64,000 bases of DNA from the NCBI GenBank assembly GCA_021613375.1, contig CM038708.1:25791518-25855517 (forward strand). The letters run 5' to 3'. The DNA comes from Megaleporinus macrocephalus (lineage: Eukaryota; Chordata; Actinopteri; Characiformes; Anostomidae). How positions within the stretch are numbered: the stretch's first letter is position 1; every line of letters begins with the position of its first letter. The position numbers and the translations under genes are program-made. The notes below the pieces were generated by a model. It did not search any database. It saw only the letters and a program-made list of their open reading frames with translations, and was not told the origin of the DNA. Positions 1-34,295 of this stretch are shown piece by piece.

Positions 1-1439
1 CAGAAGACTGACAGGACTAATGCTTGCTCTTTGGAACCCTACCAAAAAGGCTGGCTATGAAAGCTCACTCGCTCCTTCTCTTTCTTCATGATTCATGAGC
101 TGTGTTTGTGTGGGGATTGTGGGTAGTGGGCAGCTGTCCTAGACTCTGTGTGGGCATGGGTGAGTGAGACCTGAAGCTTTGTTCATGCCAAATGGAGTGA
201 CTCACAGCTCACACACAGCTACAGCTATAAACAGGAGAGAATTACTGAGTGCTGAGTTACAATAGACTCTGCATCTATACGTGCATATATGTGCTTTAGA
301 ATGAATATGCATTGACTATGTGGGTCACTGTAAAGATGCTGTTTCAAACTTTAGAGGCATGAATAAGAAGAGAAAGAAGAGAAATTATTAGGATATATGC
401 TTAAAAATCCATGTATAAATTGTACCACAGGCTGCTCATATACATATAGACTGAGGAGCCTCTGCAGAAGTTCTGAAAAATCGGTGGAACTAAAATCTAT
501 TTTAGATCACACGACTTGGAGTTGAAGAGACAGTCAAGCAAAAGTCTTTAAGAGAAACAGACAAGTCACAGCCTAACTTACTTCACATCATGCATTTTAG
601 CTAGAAAACTGTAAGTTTTTATTCCATTAAATGTAAATGATTATAGTATAAAATGAGCTTGATGTTTATCACCAATGCAGTGTGTATGTATTCGACTAGC
701 ACTGCTTCTGAACAGTTGAATAAACATTCCTTTTCTATCAGCTTTCCTTGATTTCCGTAATACAGTCATATATATCTCCACATACTAATGCATTTAATAA
801 GTCTACTGGCTTTAGTTCAGCCAAAATTAAGGAAACACAATAGAAATCCTTACAATCAGCAGATTCATTCCACCATGCTGAACCAGCCTAGACCGTCTAA
901 CCCTGCCACAAAGTTAAAATGACTAAAGCTTACATAAAAAGCTCTCTAAATGATTTAGCCTACAGGCTACTCTTACAGTAGCTCACTGTTGTTATTAGGC
1001 TGAGCTATATGAGTTTTTTATTTAGCTTTCATGGAACCACAGGGTCGTCCTGTTGAGCCAGTGTCCCTGTTTCTTGAACGAAACTTTCTGTGTATGGAAA
1101 GAAGCAGCATGGCTTTATCTGTTTAGCTACCATGACCACAGTAATAAGATGCTGCCTAGTACTAGTGGAAGATGTTCTGAAGCTAGCCAGTGTATGCAGA
1201 CTAATACAGGACACCAATAAAGGACACAAGTGTTTTGATTTGGTGCATCTTAAAGCTTGGGACGGCATGAGACAGACATTTAAATTGTAAACTTGGTGGC
1301 CATTGCAATAGATCTAGTGTTTTGTATATTTGTGATATTCTAGTCAATCAACTCAAGTCTAACTGAAAGATTCTTTAAGTTTAAAAAAAGGTTCTTGCCA
1401 CTCCCAAGAACTTTTTTGTTACCTTTATTATGATGCACA

Positions 1440-2304
1440 CTATATGGCCAAAACTTTGTGGACACCCCCACTAATGATTAAGTGTGCGTTTAGCCCTTTG
1501 CTGCCAGGTTTAGAAAATAAAGCACATAGAAATGCACTCTCCATCGACAACGCTGACAGTGCAATGGGTTTTTACTACCAGGAGCTCAATAACTTTAAAC
1601 ATGGCACTATCACAGGATGCCACTCTGTCACATTGCCCCTCTGCCACAGATCAGGATGTGGAGTTTCCGTCCTGCTAGGTCTGCTCTGGTCAGCGTAAGT
1701 GCTATTATTGTGAAATGTGATAGGCCAGGCAAAATTACTGAAGCACATGGTTTGCTCCCTACAGAATTACAAACTCTAAAGTAAAGTAAAATAAGACTAG
1801 GATCACTGTGCACAATGGCTAATATTGACTAGAGTTGGGCATCACCATATGGCACTTTGGTGGAGGAGGGATAATAGTCGGGGGCTGTATTTCATGCCTA
1901 GGGCTATTCCCCTTTGTTCCACTGATGCCACATCATGCCACAGCATGCCAAGGCAATTATGTGCTGCCAACTGTGTTATAGCAGTAGTGTGGGAAAGAAC
2001 CTTTCCTATCCCATCATGACAGTTTCATAATGAAGTGGTTTGACAAGCTGTGGAGAAACTCCACTGGCCTGCAAAGAGCCCTGACCTCAACCCCACTGCA
2101 CATCTTGGGGACAATGTAGAGCCAGGCCTTCTTGTCCAACATCAGTATTTGACCTCAGTAATGCTTTTTCGACTCTGACTTGTAAAAAGCCTTCCCAGAA
2201 GAGTGGTGGCTGTTTTAGCCCCAAGGGGTTTTGCAATATGATGTCCAACAAGCTTAAGTAGGTGTAATGGTCAAGTACCCATACACTTTTGGCCATATAC
2301 TATA
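1440..2304 (+). mobile_element. Decayed Tc1/mariner transposon with transposase pseudogene
   Basis: The ends are inverted: TATATGGCCAAAACTTTGTGG on the left against the complement of CCATACACTTTTGGCCATATA on the right. The interior keeps transposase pieces: FGGGGI near 1853-1872 and WPAKSPDLNP near 2068-2097, the latter being the Tc1 DDE-domain motif SPDLNPIEHLW in damaged form. Stops and frameshifts break the frame, so it is inactive. Confidence 0.8.
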
Positions 2305-3699
2305 TATATGGTCTTGTATTCTTTTGCTTTAATAATTAACATGCACAGTAATTCAGTGATCCGGATTGGTCATAGGACTAAGCAGTAATATGACAAATCG
2401 GTACTCTCATATAATCTCATTCTCAGGCTTCAGATAACTCAGTCTATTTAAGATCATGTTGAAAGACTTGGTTATATAACAGAGTAATCATGTTTGATTT
2501 GCTGTATTGCTGAATGAAGCAGTCGGAGTTGGACAAAAATGCCACAAGTGCCGTATGGCAGGGTATGCAAACGTAGTTCATATTATGCTTGTTACTGCTG
2601 TGACAGAACGTTCCAGGACATGCATCACTGATCTTACAAGTTATTATGGTTTTATGATGCTTTTATGCTCAGCCCACAACTCTTATACGTACTCTTATGA
2701 AAAATGTAATGTTTGTTTGCCGCAGAGGGTAGGTCTATGACATATCAGAACATTTCATAACAATCTAATATTTTGTAGCAAGTTGTTTATACCCTAACCT
2801 TGACGATAGCTTCTTGTACACTTAGGTGGGTGCGTGTGGGTGTATGTCTGTGTATGTCTGTGCGCTTCAGAAAGTGAATAACCCTGACGCCTGCAGCTTA
2901 TTTATTCTGTGATTGAAAAGATGGTTGCTGTCCAAGGTAGTAAGTAGAGTGCAAGTGCTGTGTCCCTAAAAGCCTGTTTAAACCTGCGACTAATGAACCA
3001 CTTTTGGAGCGTGCTAATTATTTTATTTGACCACAGATTTAGTTAAAAATGCACCAAACCATCTTGTCCATAATTGAATTTCAACTGGGATAGACAGTGT
3101 CTCGAAGGACTTTACAGTTTCTGCAATAGTTGCGTGTTGGCTGCCCAAGCACAGTGAAAGTACTCCATAGAAACGAATAGCATATGAGCTAAAAGCTGGA
3201 GAGCAGCTACATATTTAGAAATCTCCTGCTGATTGCTGTATATTGTTTGTAATTACAAAAAGAAAATGCTGGAAAAGCACTCTCTCTGGAGGTGTCTCTC
3301 ACTCCGACAGAACTCCCGTGCTGCTTTCCGGAAGCCTCGCGCAGAGCTGGCTCACTGGCAGACTTTTCAATGCTGCTCAGCTGTGATTCATACCTCCCCC
3401 ACTGCTTTGGCTTCTCTCCCAGCTGGTTTGATAGTGGCTACTAATGCAGGAGTCCAGCCTGGTCTAATGCTTGTTGCTCTGGAGGTAAAAAAAACCCAGA
3501 ACTGTCCAATGTACTTTTATAATTCATCATAGCCTGATTTTACGAGTTCACTCTGATTATGATAACTCATGCTTGCTTTTCATTTCAGGGAGAAATTTGT
3601 AAGATTTTTTTTGTGAGAAGATTAAAAAAATGTAAAAAAAATTATCAAGAGAACGTGAAGAAATAATAGTTTTGACAGCATCTCAAAGACGTCAAAGTA

Positions 3700-4215
3700 G
3701 GGGAGGAAGATATGGCTCTACAATAATATCATGATATTTCATGGTATTTTTGTGATAACGATACTCTTGGCGATGTGACAAAACATTTAATTAAAAAAAT
3801 ATATTTCAAGAGTACCCTACTGCAAGAAAATTAAAATTAAATATTTTTATTGCATACGATATGATATGGCACACACCCAACTGAGATATTAAAAAATACA
3901 AGAATTTTTATCAGATTGTAACAGAAGTCAATGATCCAGAATGTCACGATACTAAATAATGCACTTCAAATATCTCCATATATCCAGGACTGAAGTAAAA
4001 TGAATGATACTGGAATGATACTGGTCTCTAGTAGATATATAATGGGAAATGAGAAAAGTGTGAACTTTTCTTTTGCTAAAAACAGTAAAAAGTAGTACCC
4101 TGATGTGATAATTAGGAATGGGTGATATGGCACGATATTTCAGGGTATAATAGCGTTTACGGTGTTCAAATATGTTGGCGATAATATTGTGTAAGATATG
4201 ATATGGCACACCCCT
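3700..4215. repeat. AT-rich interspersed repeat (GATATGGC type), two parts
   Basis: Two related stretches, 3706-3790 and 4110-4210, share the words GATATGGC, CACGATATTTCAGGGTAT-like sequence and TTGGCGATA. This phrase is a frequent dispersed repeat in fish genomes. The class is not clear from the sequence. Confidence 0.5.
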
Positions 4216-4577
4216 AATATTATGTTTTAAAGATATCTACTAAATTCACGTGCTGACAAGCTAGCTTTAGTCTGTTCTGCCTTGTAATACCAACTCAAAA
4301 GATGATAGTGAGTCACTGTAGTGTTGAGTCAGTCCAGTATGAAGAAGTGGGACTGTCTTATTCTGACCTCCTGTCTATCATGTTGAAGGTCTTGCTTCCG
4401 CTTAAATAATTGAAGGACAGATAACGAGTAAACAGTAACTGCAGTGATGGCTGGAGGTCTTGATAAGTCACCATTATGATCACTGCCACCTGCCCACATT
4501 AAGAATTCACGTTTGGCAGCAAAGAAAAAGAATTAATTTAAATAGATGCAAGTGTTGACAGTAGAGTTGCCTCTGAA

Positions 4578-4697
4578 GACACTGGCGAGTAAAGAGATGG
4601 CTTGCAACAGTGTTTTTTCTAGACTAGTTAGAGGGAGGAGAAGGGGCTGTACATTTATTTCTAGTAAGTAAATAGGTTTATTAATAATTTTGGCATT

Positions 4698-4745
<48 letters not shown>

Positions 4746-5016
4746 TAGAGTTATATTTTGCCTGCATGTGAAAGGTCACAGTGTTAGGAGAGCTCAGGTG
4801 TTGGTTTTTGTATTCCATGATTTTTAGTGTTAAGCTTTTTAGCATTTTGTCGCTGTCCAAAGAAAAACACGTGTCCTGGAGAAAAATTTGGTTCCACTGA
4901 CATTATTAGTAAAGCAGATTTTTTGTATTCATCTGGGAGACGCTGGCGAGTAAAGGGACGGCTTGCAACAGTGTTTTTTCTAGACTAGTTAGAGGGAGGA
5001 GGAGGGGCTGTATATT
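4578..5016. repeat. Direct repeat pair of about 79 bp around an AAT microsatellite
   Basis: 4578-4656 and 4938-5016 share GGCTTGCAACAGTGTTTTTT, TCTAGACTAGTTAGAGGGAG and GGGCTGTA with few differences. Between them lie an (AAT)n run at 4699-4745 and a partial copy of the GCTGTCCAA MITE family (4846-4915). The arrangement suggests nested insertion into an older repeat. Confidence 0.7.
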
Positions 5017-7470
5017 TCCTGGTGATATGTTGCCCCCTGTTGTTTGGAGTATGAATTTGACAGGTTGTGTCATCTTAATCTTACATACTGCTCCTTTAAA
5101 GCTTAACTACTCCAAAAACAATTACTTACTGGTTTTGTCTGAGTAAGCTAAAGAAAAACATGTATCTATTTTTGTTGATTTTTATTTTTATACATTGTTT
5201 GCGTACGACAGCTGTGCGTTATACTGTGTAAAAAATGTATGATAAATAGACAAATAGAAATGCTCCAAATTAGCTTGGGAAAAATTCTGGTTCTGCTGAC
5301 TTACATTAAAAGTGAAGAAGATTTTTAGCCTATACTGTAAATATCCTGTAAAAAAATTCATTTTGGAGATACTATCTATTTTTGTTTATACAGCGCTGAT
5401 TTCATACTAGAACCTGAATATTTGCTAGTTAATCTAAACTCCAATTTAGGGATGTGAATTTTGACTATTTTTTTTAACTGCTAACTGATCATTACTAGTC
5501 GGTACTAACCGACAGTCCTGGGATCACAGATGTGACCCATGAAAACATGTAAACAAGACTTACATAACAGATAGAAGAGTGATATAATGTAGTGTAGTAC
5601 TTACATTAACTACATATTATTAACCCATATAAACAAACGTATGATCAGTTTGTAGCTGGCTGGAATTTAATATGAATAGCTTTTGCCATGGGACTGTGTA
5701 CATAGGCTAAGTCTTAGCTAATAAACACATTTTTACACTAAAGTTTTAGTAATTTTTGTTGAAAAACTACCGACTAGTTTAAATTAGCAGGGGAAGTCTT
5801 TGGCTCCAACACATCTGCGTGTTGAGGTTGACGTTGGTCAGTGGCTCTGAGAGTTAAAAAGTATGAATTTGCATCATATCACTACGATGTGTATCCTTTT
5901 ACAATTTTGTAAACTACAATTAAATCTTAATGTAGAGCTGCAGTAAGTAAACAAAAGCGTTTGTGTAATATTTATATGTTTGTCTATTACCGGCTAATCG
6001 GTTCTCCGTCAACGTCCTTGCGCCAGTCTAAGTTCTTTAGGCTGAATGTGATTTTTGTGAAGCTTGTTTTTAATGGACACTCAACTCAACCTCACAACAG
6101 CTGCTACAAAAGGACACGTGTGGGTGGAGCATCAATAGATGTCTATGCAGCGTTGCCTAATTTTCAGTCTGTCATTGTTTGGGTAGCTGTCACAGTCATA
6201 TGTTGGCTGCATAGCTAAACCTCATATTCATGTGAATATGTTTAAAGGACTCGGGGGAAGTGCATTTTATCTTTCCATCTTTTCTCAATCCAGCAGCTCT
6301 CCCTGTGTGCTTCCCCAGCGTGGGTGACGCTGCTGTCGACTCTGCAGCTGCGGCTTTGAGTGATGGCCTGTAATTTGCTGGTGCAGGAGAAAAAGAGACG
6401 TTTCCTTTCCCTAGCAGAGGGAAAAGAAGACAGGAGAAGGCAGGAGGGGAGTAGAATGGCGGGGACTGGGGAGGAGTGGAGTGAAGCGAAGGTGCGATTG
6501 AGCTGATATGACGTATGTGACAGAGTATGTAACAAAGCCGCTGCTGTGATGGTAGAGAAGAAGAGAGGTTTGGAAAGGTCTGTTTGAAATCCTGTGGTTG
6601 TTCCTTTTTCATTCTGTTTCACCCAGTAAGCTCTGTATCCTCAGGCCATGTGTCAGTTAGTTGCCAGGGTGTGACTTCCTATCTCACAGTGATTTACTTT
6701 TGAGTACATTTCTATAGAAACTGATTCAGTGCATCATGTAATGTCTGATTTCCTGTTGATTTGTTTCTTAACGTTTCAACGTTCAGAGAATATACACTGA
6801 ATTAAAAAAGCACAGAGCTCTGTTTGTTTTATAACATAATAGCATGCTCAAACTAATGTTTACACTAGGGGTGTGCACAGCAGTGGCGACTTCTGAGAAG
6901 CTCAGCTTCCTCTAAAATGTGAAAAACTAAATTGTGAAATATGTGCAGTTGTGTTAACATTTCATTTAATTGACTACAAATGCGTTACAACACGTTCATC
7001 TGGAAGACGAGTTCCTTCAGAATCAGCTGCTGACTCGAGTTTGTTAACTTCTCATACATTCCTGTAGCATCAGTGCATTTATTCACTTCAGCGGGACTTC
7101 ATGGAACATTTTTTTTTTCATTGCTTTGAAACTCTCCTCTGATTGGATAAATGCCACGATTTTGTCCCGCCCCTGAACGCAGAGTGTCTCTGGGGGTGAA
7201 TGGAGATCTGGAGCTTCTGCAAGATGATTGGAGGATCAGTCGAAAGGCTGAATCCTGTTTTGATTGACATCCAGTGTTGCCAATTTAGTGACTTTGTTGC
7301 TATATTCAGACCCTCTACCGGCTTAATTTTTTTTAAAAAGCATTTAGCGACAAATCTAGGGACTTCTTCTGATATTATTGGAGACTTTTGGAGACTCTGA
7401 GGTGAACAAACACATGATCTTCAGTTACTGTCCTCAGCGAGCAGCGGGGGCTGCCGTGAGCCCCGTCCCA

Positions 7471-9561
7471 CAACACTCACAGTGCTCAGTCTCACAGTCA
7501 GAGCGGACCCTCAACACTCACAGTGCTCAGTCTCACAGTCAGAGCAGACCCTCAACACTCACAGTGCTCAGTCTCACAGTCAGAGCGGACCCTCAACACT
7601 CACAGTGCTCAGTCTCACAGTCAGAGCAGACCCTCAACATTCACAGTGCTCAGTCTCACAGTCAGAGCAGACCCTCAACACTCACAGTGCTCAGTCTCAC
7701 AGTCAGAGCAGACCCTCAACACTCACAGTGCTCAGTCTCACAGTCAGAGCAGCCCCTCAACACTCACAGTGCTCAGTCTCACAGTCAGAGCAGCCCCTCA
7801 ACACTCACAGTGCTCAGTCTCACAGTCAGAGCAGACCCTCAACACTCACAGTGCTCAGTCTCACAGTCAGAGCAGACCCTCAACACTCACAGTGCTCAGT
7901 CTCACAGTCAGAGCAGCCCCTCAACACTCACAGTGCTCAGTCTCACAGTCAGAGCAGCCCCTCAACACTCACAGTGCTCAGTCTCACAGTCAGAGCAGAC
8001 CCTCAACACTCACAGTGCTCAGTCTCACAGTCAGAGCAGACCCTCAACACTCACAGTGCTCAGTCTCACAGTCAGAGCAGACCCTCAACACTCTCAGTGC
8101 TCAGTCTCACAGTCAGAGCGGACCCTCAACACTCACAGTGCTCAGTCTCACAGTCAGAGCGGACCCTCAACATTCACAGTGCTCAGTCTCACAGTCAGAG
8201 CGGACCCTCAACATTCACAGTGCTCAGTCTCACAGTCAGAGCAGACCATCAACACTCACAGTGCTCAGTCTCACAGTCAGAGCAGACCCTCAACACTCAC
8301 AGTGCTCAGTCTCACAGTCAGAGCAGACCCTCAACACTCACAGTGCTCAGTCTCACAGTCAGAGCAGACCCTCAACACTCTCAGTGCTCAGTCTCACAGT
8401 CAGAGCAGACCCTCAACACTCTCAGTGCTCAGTCTCACAGTCAGAGCAGACCATCAACACTCACAGTGCTCAGTCTCACAGTCAGAGCAGACCCTCAACA
8501 CTCACAGTGCTCAGTCTCACAGTCAGAGCGGACCCTCAACACTCACAGTGCTCAGTCTCACAGTCAGAGCAGACCCTCAACATTCACAGTGCTCAGTCTC
8601 ACAGTCAGAGCAGACCCTCAACACTCACAGTGCTCAGTCTCACAGTCAGAGCAGACCCTCAACACTCTCAGTGCTCAGTCTCACAGTCAGAGCAGACCCT
8701 CAACACTCACAGTGCTCAGTCTCACAGTCAGAGCAGACCCTCAACACTCACAGTGCTCAGTCTCACAGTCAGAGCAGACCCTCAACACTCACAGTGCTCA
8801 GTCTCACAGTCAGAGCAGCCCCTCAACACTCACAGTGCTCAGTCTCACAGTCAGAGCAGACCCTCAACATTCACAGTGCTCAGTCTCACAGTCAGAGCAG
8901 ACCCTCAACACTCACAGTGCTCAGTCTCACAGTCAGAGCAGACCATCAACACTCACAGTGCTCAGTCTCACAGTCAGAGCAGACCCTCAACACTCTCAGT
9001 GCTCAGTCTCACAGTCAGAGCAGACCCTCAACACTCACAGTGCTCAGTCTCACAGTCAGAGCAGCCCCTCAACACTCACAGTGCTCAGTCTCACAGTCAG
9101 AGCAGCCCCTCAACATTCACAGTGCTCAGTCTCACAGTCAGAGCAGACCCTCAACACTCACAGTGCTCAGTCTCACAGTCAGAGCAGACCATCAACACTC
9201 ACAGTGCTCAGTCTCACAGTCAGAGCAGACCCTCAACACTCTCAGTGCTCAGTCTCACAGTCAGAGCAGACCCTCAACACTCACAGTGCTCAGTCTCACA
9301 GTCAGAGCAGCCCCTCAACACTCACAGTGCTTAGTCTCACAGTCAGAGCAGCCCCTCAACACTCACAGTGCTCAGTCTCACAGTCAGAGCAGCCCCTCAA
9401 CACTCACAGTGCTCAGTCTCACAGTCAGAGCAGCCCCTCAACACTCACAGTGCTCAGTCTCACAGTCAGAGCAGCCCCTCAACACTCACAGTGCTCAGTC
9501 TCACAGTCAGAGCAGCCCCTCAACACTCACAGTGCTCAGTCTCACAGTCAGAGCAGCCCCT
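7471..9561 (+). repeat. Minisatellite: 51 tandem units of 41 bp
   Basis: The unit is CAACACTCACAGTGCTCAGT followed by CTCACAGTCAGAGCAGACCC and T. The span of 2091 bp is exactly 51 x 41, so no net indel has accumulated. Variants occur at fixed positions: GCGGACCC, GCAGACCC or GCAGCCCC; CACTC or CATTC; CACTCA or CACTCT; ACCCTC or ACCATC. Because 41 is not a multiple of three and the unit lacks forward stops, all three forward frames stay open (764, 717 and 603 codons) and give the same 41-residue periodic peptide. It is intronic and should not be read as a gene. Confidence 0.97.
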
Positions 9562-9654
9562 CTGACCCACTACAGTCACTGCGCATGCCCAAAGCTGCCG
9601 CTGACCCCGCCCCCTATCTACAGAGCAGGATGTAAATATAAATGCTTCTTAGAC

Positions 9655-9705
9655 AGATATATACTTCATTGAGCCCAGAGGGAAATTCTTCAGTGTGACA
9701 CAACC
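9655..9705 (-). repeat. LINE 3'-tail-like fragment
   Basis: ACTTCATTGAGCCCAGAGGG and AAATTC resemble the frequent fish LINE tail of the form TTTATTGATCCC..GGGAAATTC, which also occurs at 19006-19045. It lies just after the minisatellite. Confidence 0.35.
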
Positions 9706-10155
9706 TATTTCAAAGAAGTTCATTTATTCAGAGTTTATTTGTAGTTCTAACATATTTTGGGTGTTTTACTCACTTTTTACTCTCCCACAACTTTATTCCT
9801 TCTAATACTGCAAATAGACCATTATGCAAATTAGGGAATTACGTCATTTAGCGACTTCTAGCGACTTTTAGGGCAGCCAAGGACTTTCCTTACTGAGGAG
9901 TTGGCAACAATGGTCCCATCGTGGATTTTGCGAAAGAAAATGAAAGACAAACTGGGACCCATTTCTTGGTATTTGCTTGATGAAATTTCCATTTCCATTG
10001 TTCATTGGTGTAAATGAAAACACACGCATAGTATCTCCTTGTGTCAGCTTAACATGATTCCAACACTTCCTTGTTTGAGTTTAATATTGTTTCATTCAGT
10101 CAGTCATTCTTGCTGTTGGCTAGGTCGGTGTGAACTAGACAGCTAGGTGCACACG

Positions 10156-10370
10156 ATGGCAGACAGTGCTAATATTGTCCACCTGATTTTGGCAAAGCCT
10201 TTTGATAGTCTTCCTTACAAGGAGTTTTTTAAATTATTAATTAAACAGCGGGACACACATCAACACCTAAGATTAATTTAGTGCAAAAAAGTTAGGGGTC
10301 TTTTCAGCTCTCCTGGTATGACAGAGTTACCTGGCTGGCTGGAAGTGCACAGACCAATTTCTTGAAAAAG
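10156..10370 (+). pseudogene. N-terminal fragment of a hAT (ZMYM1-like) transposase
   Basis: An ATG at 10156 opens MADSANIVHLILAKPFDSLP followed by YKEFFKLLIKQRDTHQHLRL. After a frame break the same region reads WYDRVTWLAGSAQTNF (from 10314). NIVHxILxKPFxSLPYxEK and SWYDRxxWLxGS are the usual opening of hAT transposases related to ZMYM1, ahead of the cysteine-rich finger. There is no catalytic core, so this is a truncated pseudogene. Confidence 0.65.
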
Positions 10371-10741
10371 AACTTAGAATCAGAATTTATGTAAAAAATA
10401 AACTGACAGTTTTTATGATGTACGCAGACAATGAGCTTCCCTTCTTTGAAAGACCAGCAGCCGCTGGTGCACAGGTGCTTAAGAAGTCACTTAACCACTC
10501 TGGGTGCCAATACTCAAAATACTGAATCACTATTCTGAACACTAACTCAATCATTATTCCTTAAGGTATTAGACTTTATGACTGGAAGAAACTATAGGGT
10601 TTAAAAAAACATGGCGGTTTTGCTCGTATTGGTGAGTGAGTGTGTTACGTTATACTTTTTCTGATTGTGAGCATGTTTATAAGAATGCACTGTAAAGGAC
10701 GTGGCTGAGAAGACAGAGCCATAATGTGGAGGTTCTAGAAG

Positions 10742-10744
<3 letters not shown>

Positions 10745-10820
<76 letters not shown>
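10745..10820. repeat. (AT)n microsatellite
   Basis: About 38 uninterrupted AT dinucleotides in the intron before exon A. The following 10842-10920 contains repeated AAGGTTCTTC-type words of a dispersed fish repeat. Confidence 0.95.
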
Positions 10821-10827
<7 letters not shown>

Positions 10828-12326
10828 TACGGAACCATTTAATTAGATGAAGGTTCCTTCTTTAAACAATTAAGGTTCTTCTTTACACCATTAAGGTTCT
10901 TCAAACTCTTCTTCAAACCAAAAGTGCTACTTCTATGAAAAGAATAAGCTCACTTTGTGCACCTTTTTTGAAAGAGTGTACTTTAGGAGCCTCATTGTTC
11001 ACCTCTGATGGCAGTGGAATTGTGACAAATAGCACGTTGGCACATCTTCCATGTGTGAGAAAAAACCTGGTGTAGAAGACAAGAAATAATCAACAGCATC
11101 CACTGTTAGCTCTGTAATCTCAGTGGCTCTTCTTGGTTTTTAAATGATAAAGCATGAGTTCAATCGACTTTCTCTGTGTGCTGCTACATTTTCGTGAAGG
11201 TGAGCCTATTGCTTACCATGTGGAGTTAGTCAGAAAGCACAGCCTTATTGCACCCTCCTGTCATTGACTGTAGCATTTCTACTTTTAGTTGCTGTTGTAA
11301 CATTCGGTGTCTTTGTGTATAATCTGTAGAGGCCTTAATTCATTATTACACAAAATCATTATTATATTCAGTACAGTGCACTTGTGTCTCATCCAATGCA
11401 TTTTCCAGTATAGCGGCTGAAGATGTACCTTACATCAATAGATCAGTGTTTCCATTATTAGTTTATTAAAGTGTTTAACATTAAACAGGTACAATATTTA
11501 AAACAGCAGTTGTGCGTAACTGTGTCCCACTGTGTAATGTTGCAGCCACAGGCTAACTTGGTACTCACAGTGCACTTATACAATTTATTGCAATACAGTA
11601 TGTTGCATTATATGTCACTATTAGTCGGTAACCTTTCCGTGCACCAGTCACGTCTCTAGTATTATGAAACAACATCAGCAGGAATGGCTTTTGCAACTGG
11701 AGGAAAAACTTTTTTAAAATTTTATTATTATTATTATTAATAATGATATTTGCACTACAGACTGATTGACTCCCGTTTTCCATTGTTCTAAAGATATGTC
11801 ATTGTTGTGCACAAAGTCTGGCTCTGACAGCAGAGGCTTTAGGTGATCTTTCACACTTCAGCGTTGCCAAGTGTTACAGTCTGGACGTGAGCTGTGCTGG
11901 TGTTGTGGCACTTTCGAGGTTTGGAGTCAGCTCTTGCCCAGGGGTCTGTTCATCAGGTCATGTCAACCTGACAGCGGTGAGCACGCTGGAGGAACTGTGA
12001 GACGCTGATAAGAAACTGTCAGTGAGAAAGAACTGGATGTTCTGCGGCTGCTATCAGTACTTTACTTTAAATTCTCTCTTGTTTTACAGCTTTTTGCTCC
12101 TGCATTTATTTTAAACAAGCCCCATTATTATGAGTCAGTATCCTGCTCTGCTGAGTACCAGTGCATTATTATTGTTTTTTTATTCATTATTATATCCCAA
12201 TGTCTTACCATATTTGATTTCATTTAAAGCTTCCTTCTCATGGCGTTTATGATTTGCAGGTTCTTGTCTTTTTGTGTCTTTTGTTGTCTTGTTTGTTGTT
12301 TTTTACGTGACCTCTTTGTTTTGCAG

Positions 12327-34295
<21,969 letters not shown>

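Larger units (their letters stand above)
7271..9913. mobile_element. Inverted-repeat element nested in the hAT, carrying the minisatellite
   Basis: The left end CCAGTGTTGCCAA and the right end TTGGCAACAATGG are inverted copies. Inside both ends are related phrases (TTTAGTGAC, AGCGACAAATCTAGGGACTT on the left; TTTAGCGACTTCTAGCGACT on the right), giving terminal repeats of several tens of bases. No coding sequence other than the tandem array is present, so it is a non-autonomous element. No clear target duplication was found. Confidence 0.6.
6881..10466 (+). mobile_element. hAT transposon relic with 8-bp target duplication
   Basis: The element starts CAGTGGCGACTTCT and ends in the complement of CAGCGGCTGCTGGTCT. 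It is flanked on both sides by the 8-bp word GTGCACAG (6873-6880 and 10467-10474), the target duplication length of hAT elements. The right part keeps the start of a transposase (10156-10370). Most of the interior is a nested element (7271-9913). Without that insert the relic is about 940 bp, too short for a full transposase, so it is non-autonomous. Confidence 0.8.
1..12326 (+). other. rap1gds1: rap1gds1 intron upstream of exon A (left end outside window)
   Basis: No exon was recognised here. The preceding conserved exon, expected to encode the ARM unit ending near GNICYDSH, was looked for by eye and not seen, so it is presumed to lie left of base 1. The stretch holds a Tc1 relic (1440-2300), AT-rich interspersed repeats (3700-5400), a hAT element with a nested minisatellite (6881-10466) and an AT microsatellite (10745-10820). 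6280-6560 is locally GC-richer with overlapping antisense ORFs but has no recognisable product. Confidence 0.8.

Noticed and set aside
1490..1698. 84-codon ORF at the start of the first Tc1 relic
   Set aside because: It runs through decayed transposon DNA and does not match transposase in this frame.
6196..6622. Two overlapping antisense ORFs (138 and 126 aa) in a GC-richer stretch
   Set aside because: No recognisable domain, and overlap of two frames argues for chance. A regulatory region cannot be excluded.
7471..9561. CRISPR-like regular repeats
   Set aside because: The 41-bp units are directly adjacent without unique spacers, and the DNA is vertebrate.
7378..9672. Three long forward ORFs (764, 717, 603 codons) as repeat-protein genes
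   Set aside because: They are the same 41-bp minisatellite read in three frames; no splice sites, homology or codon bias support a protein.
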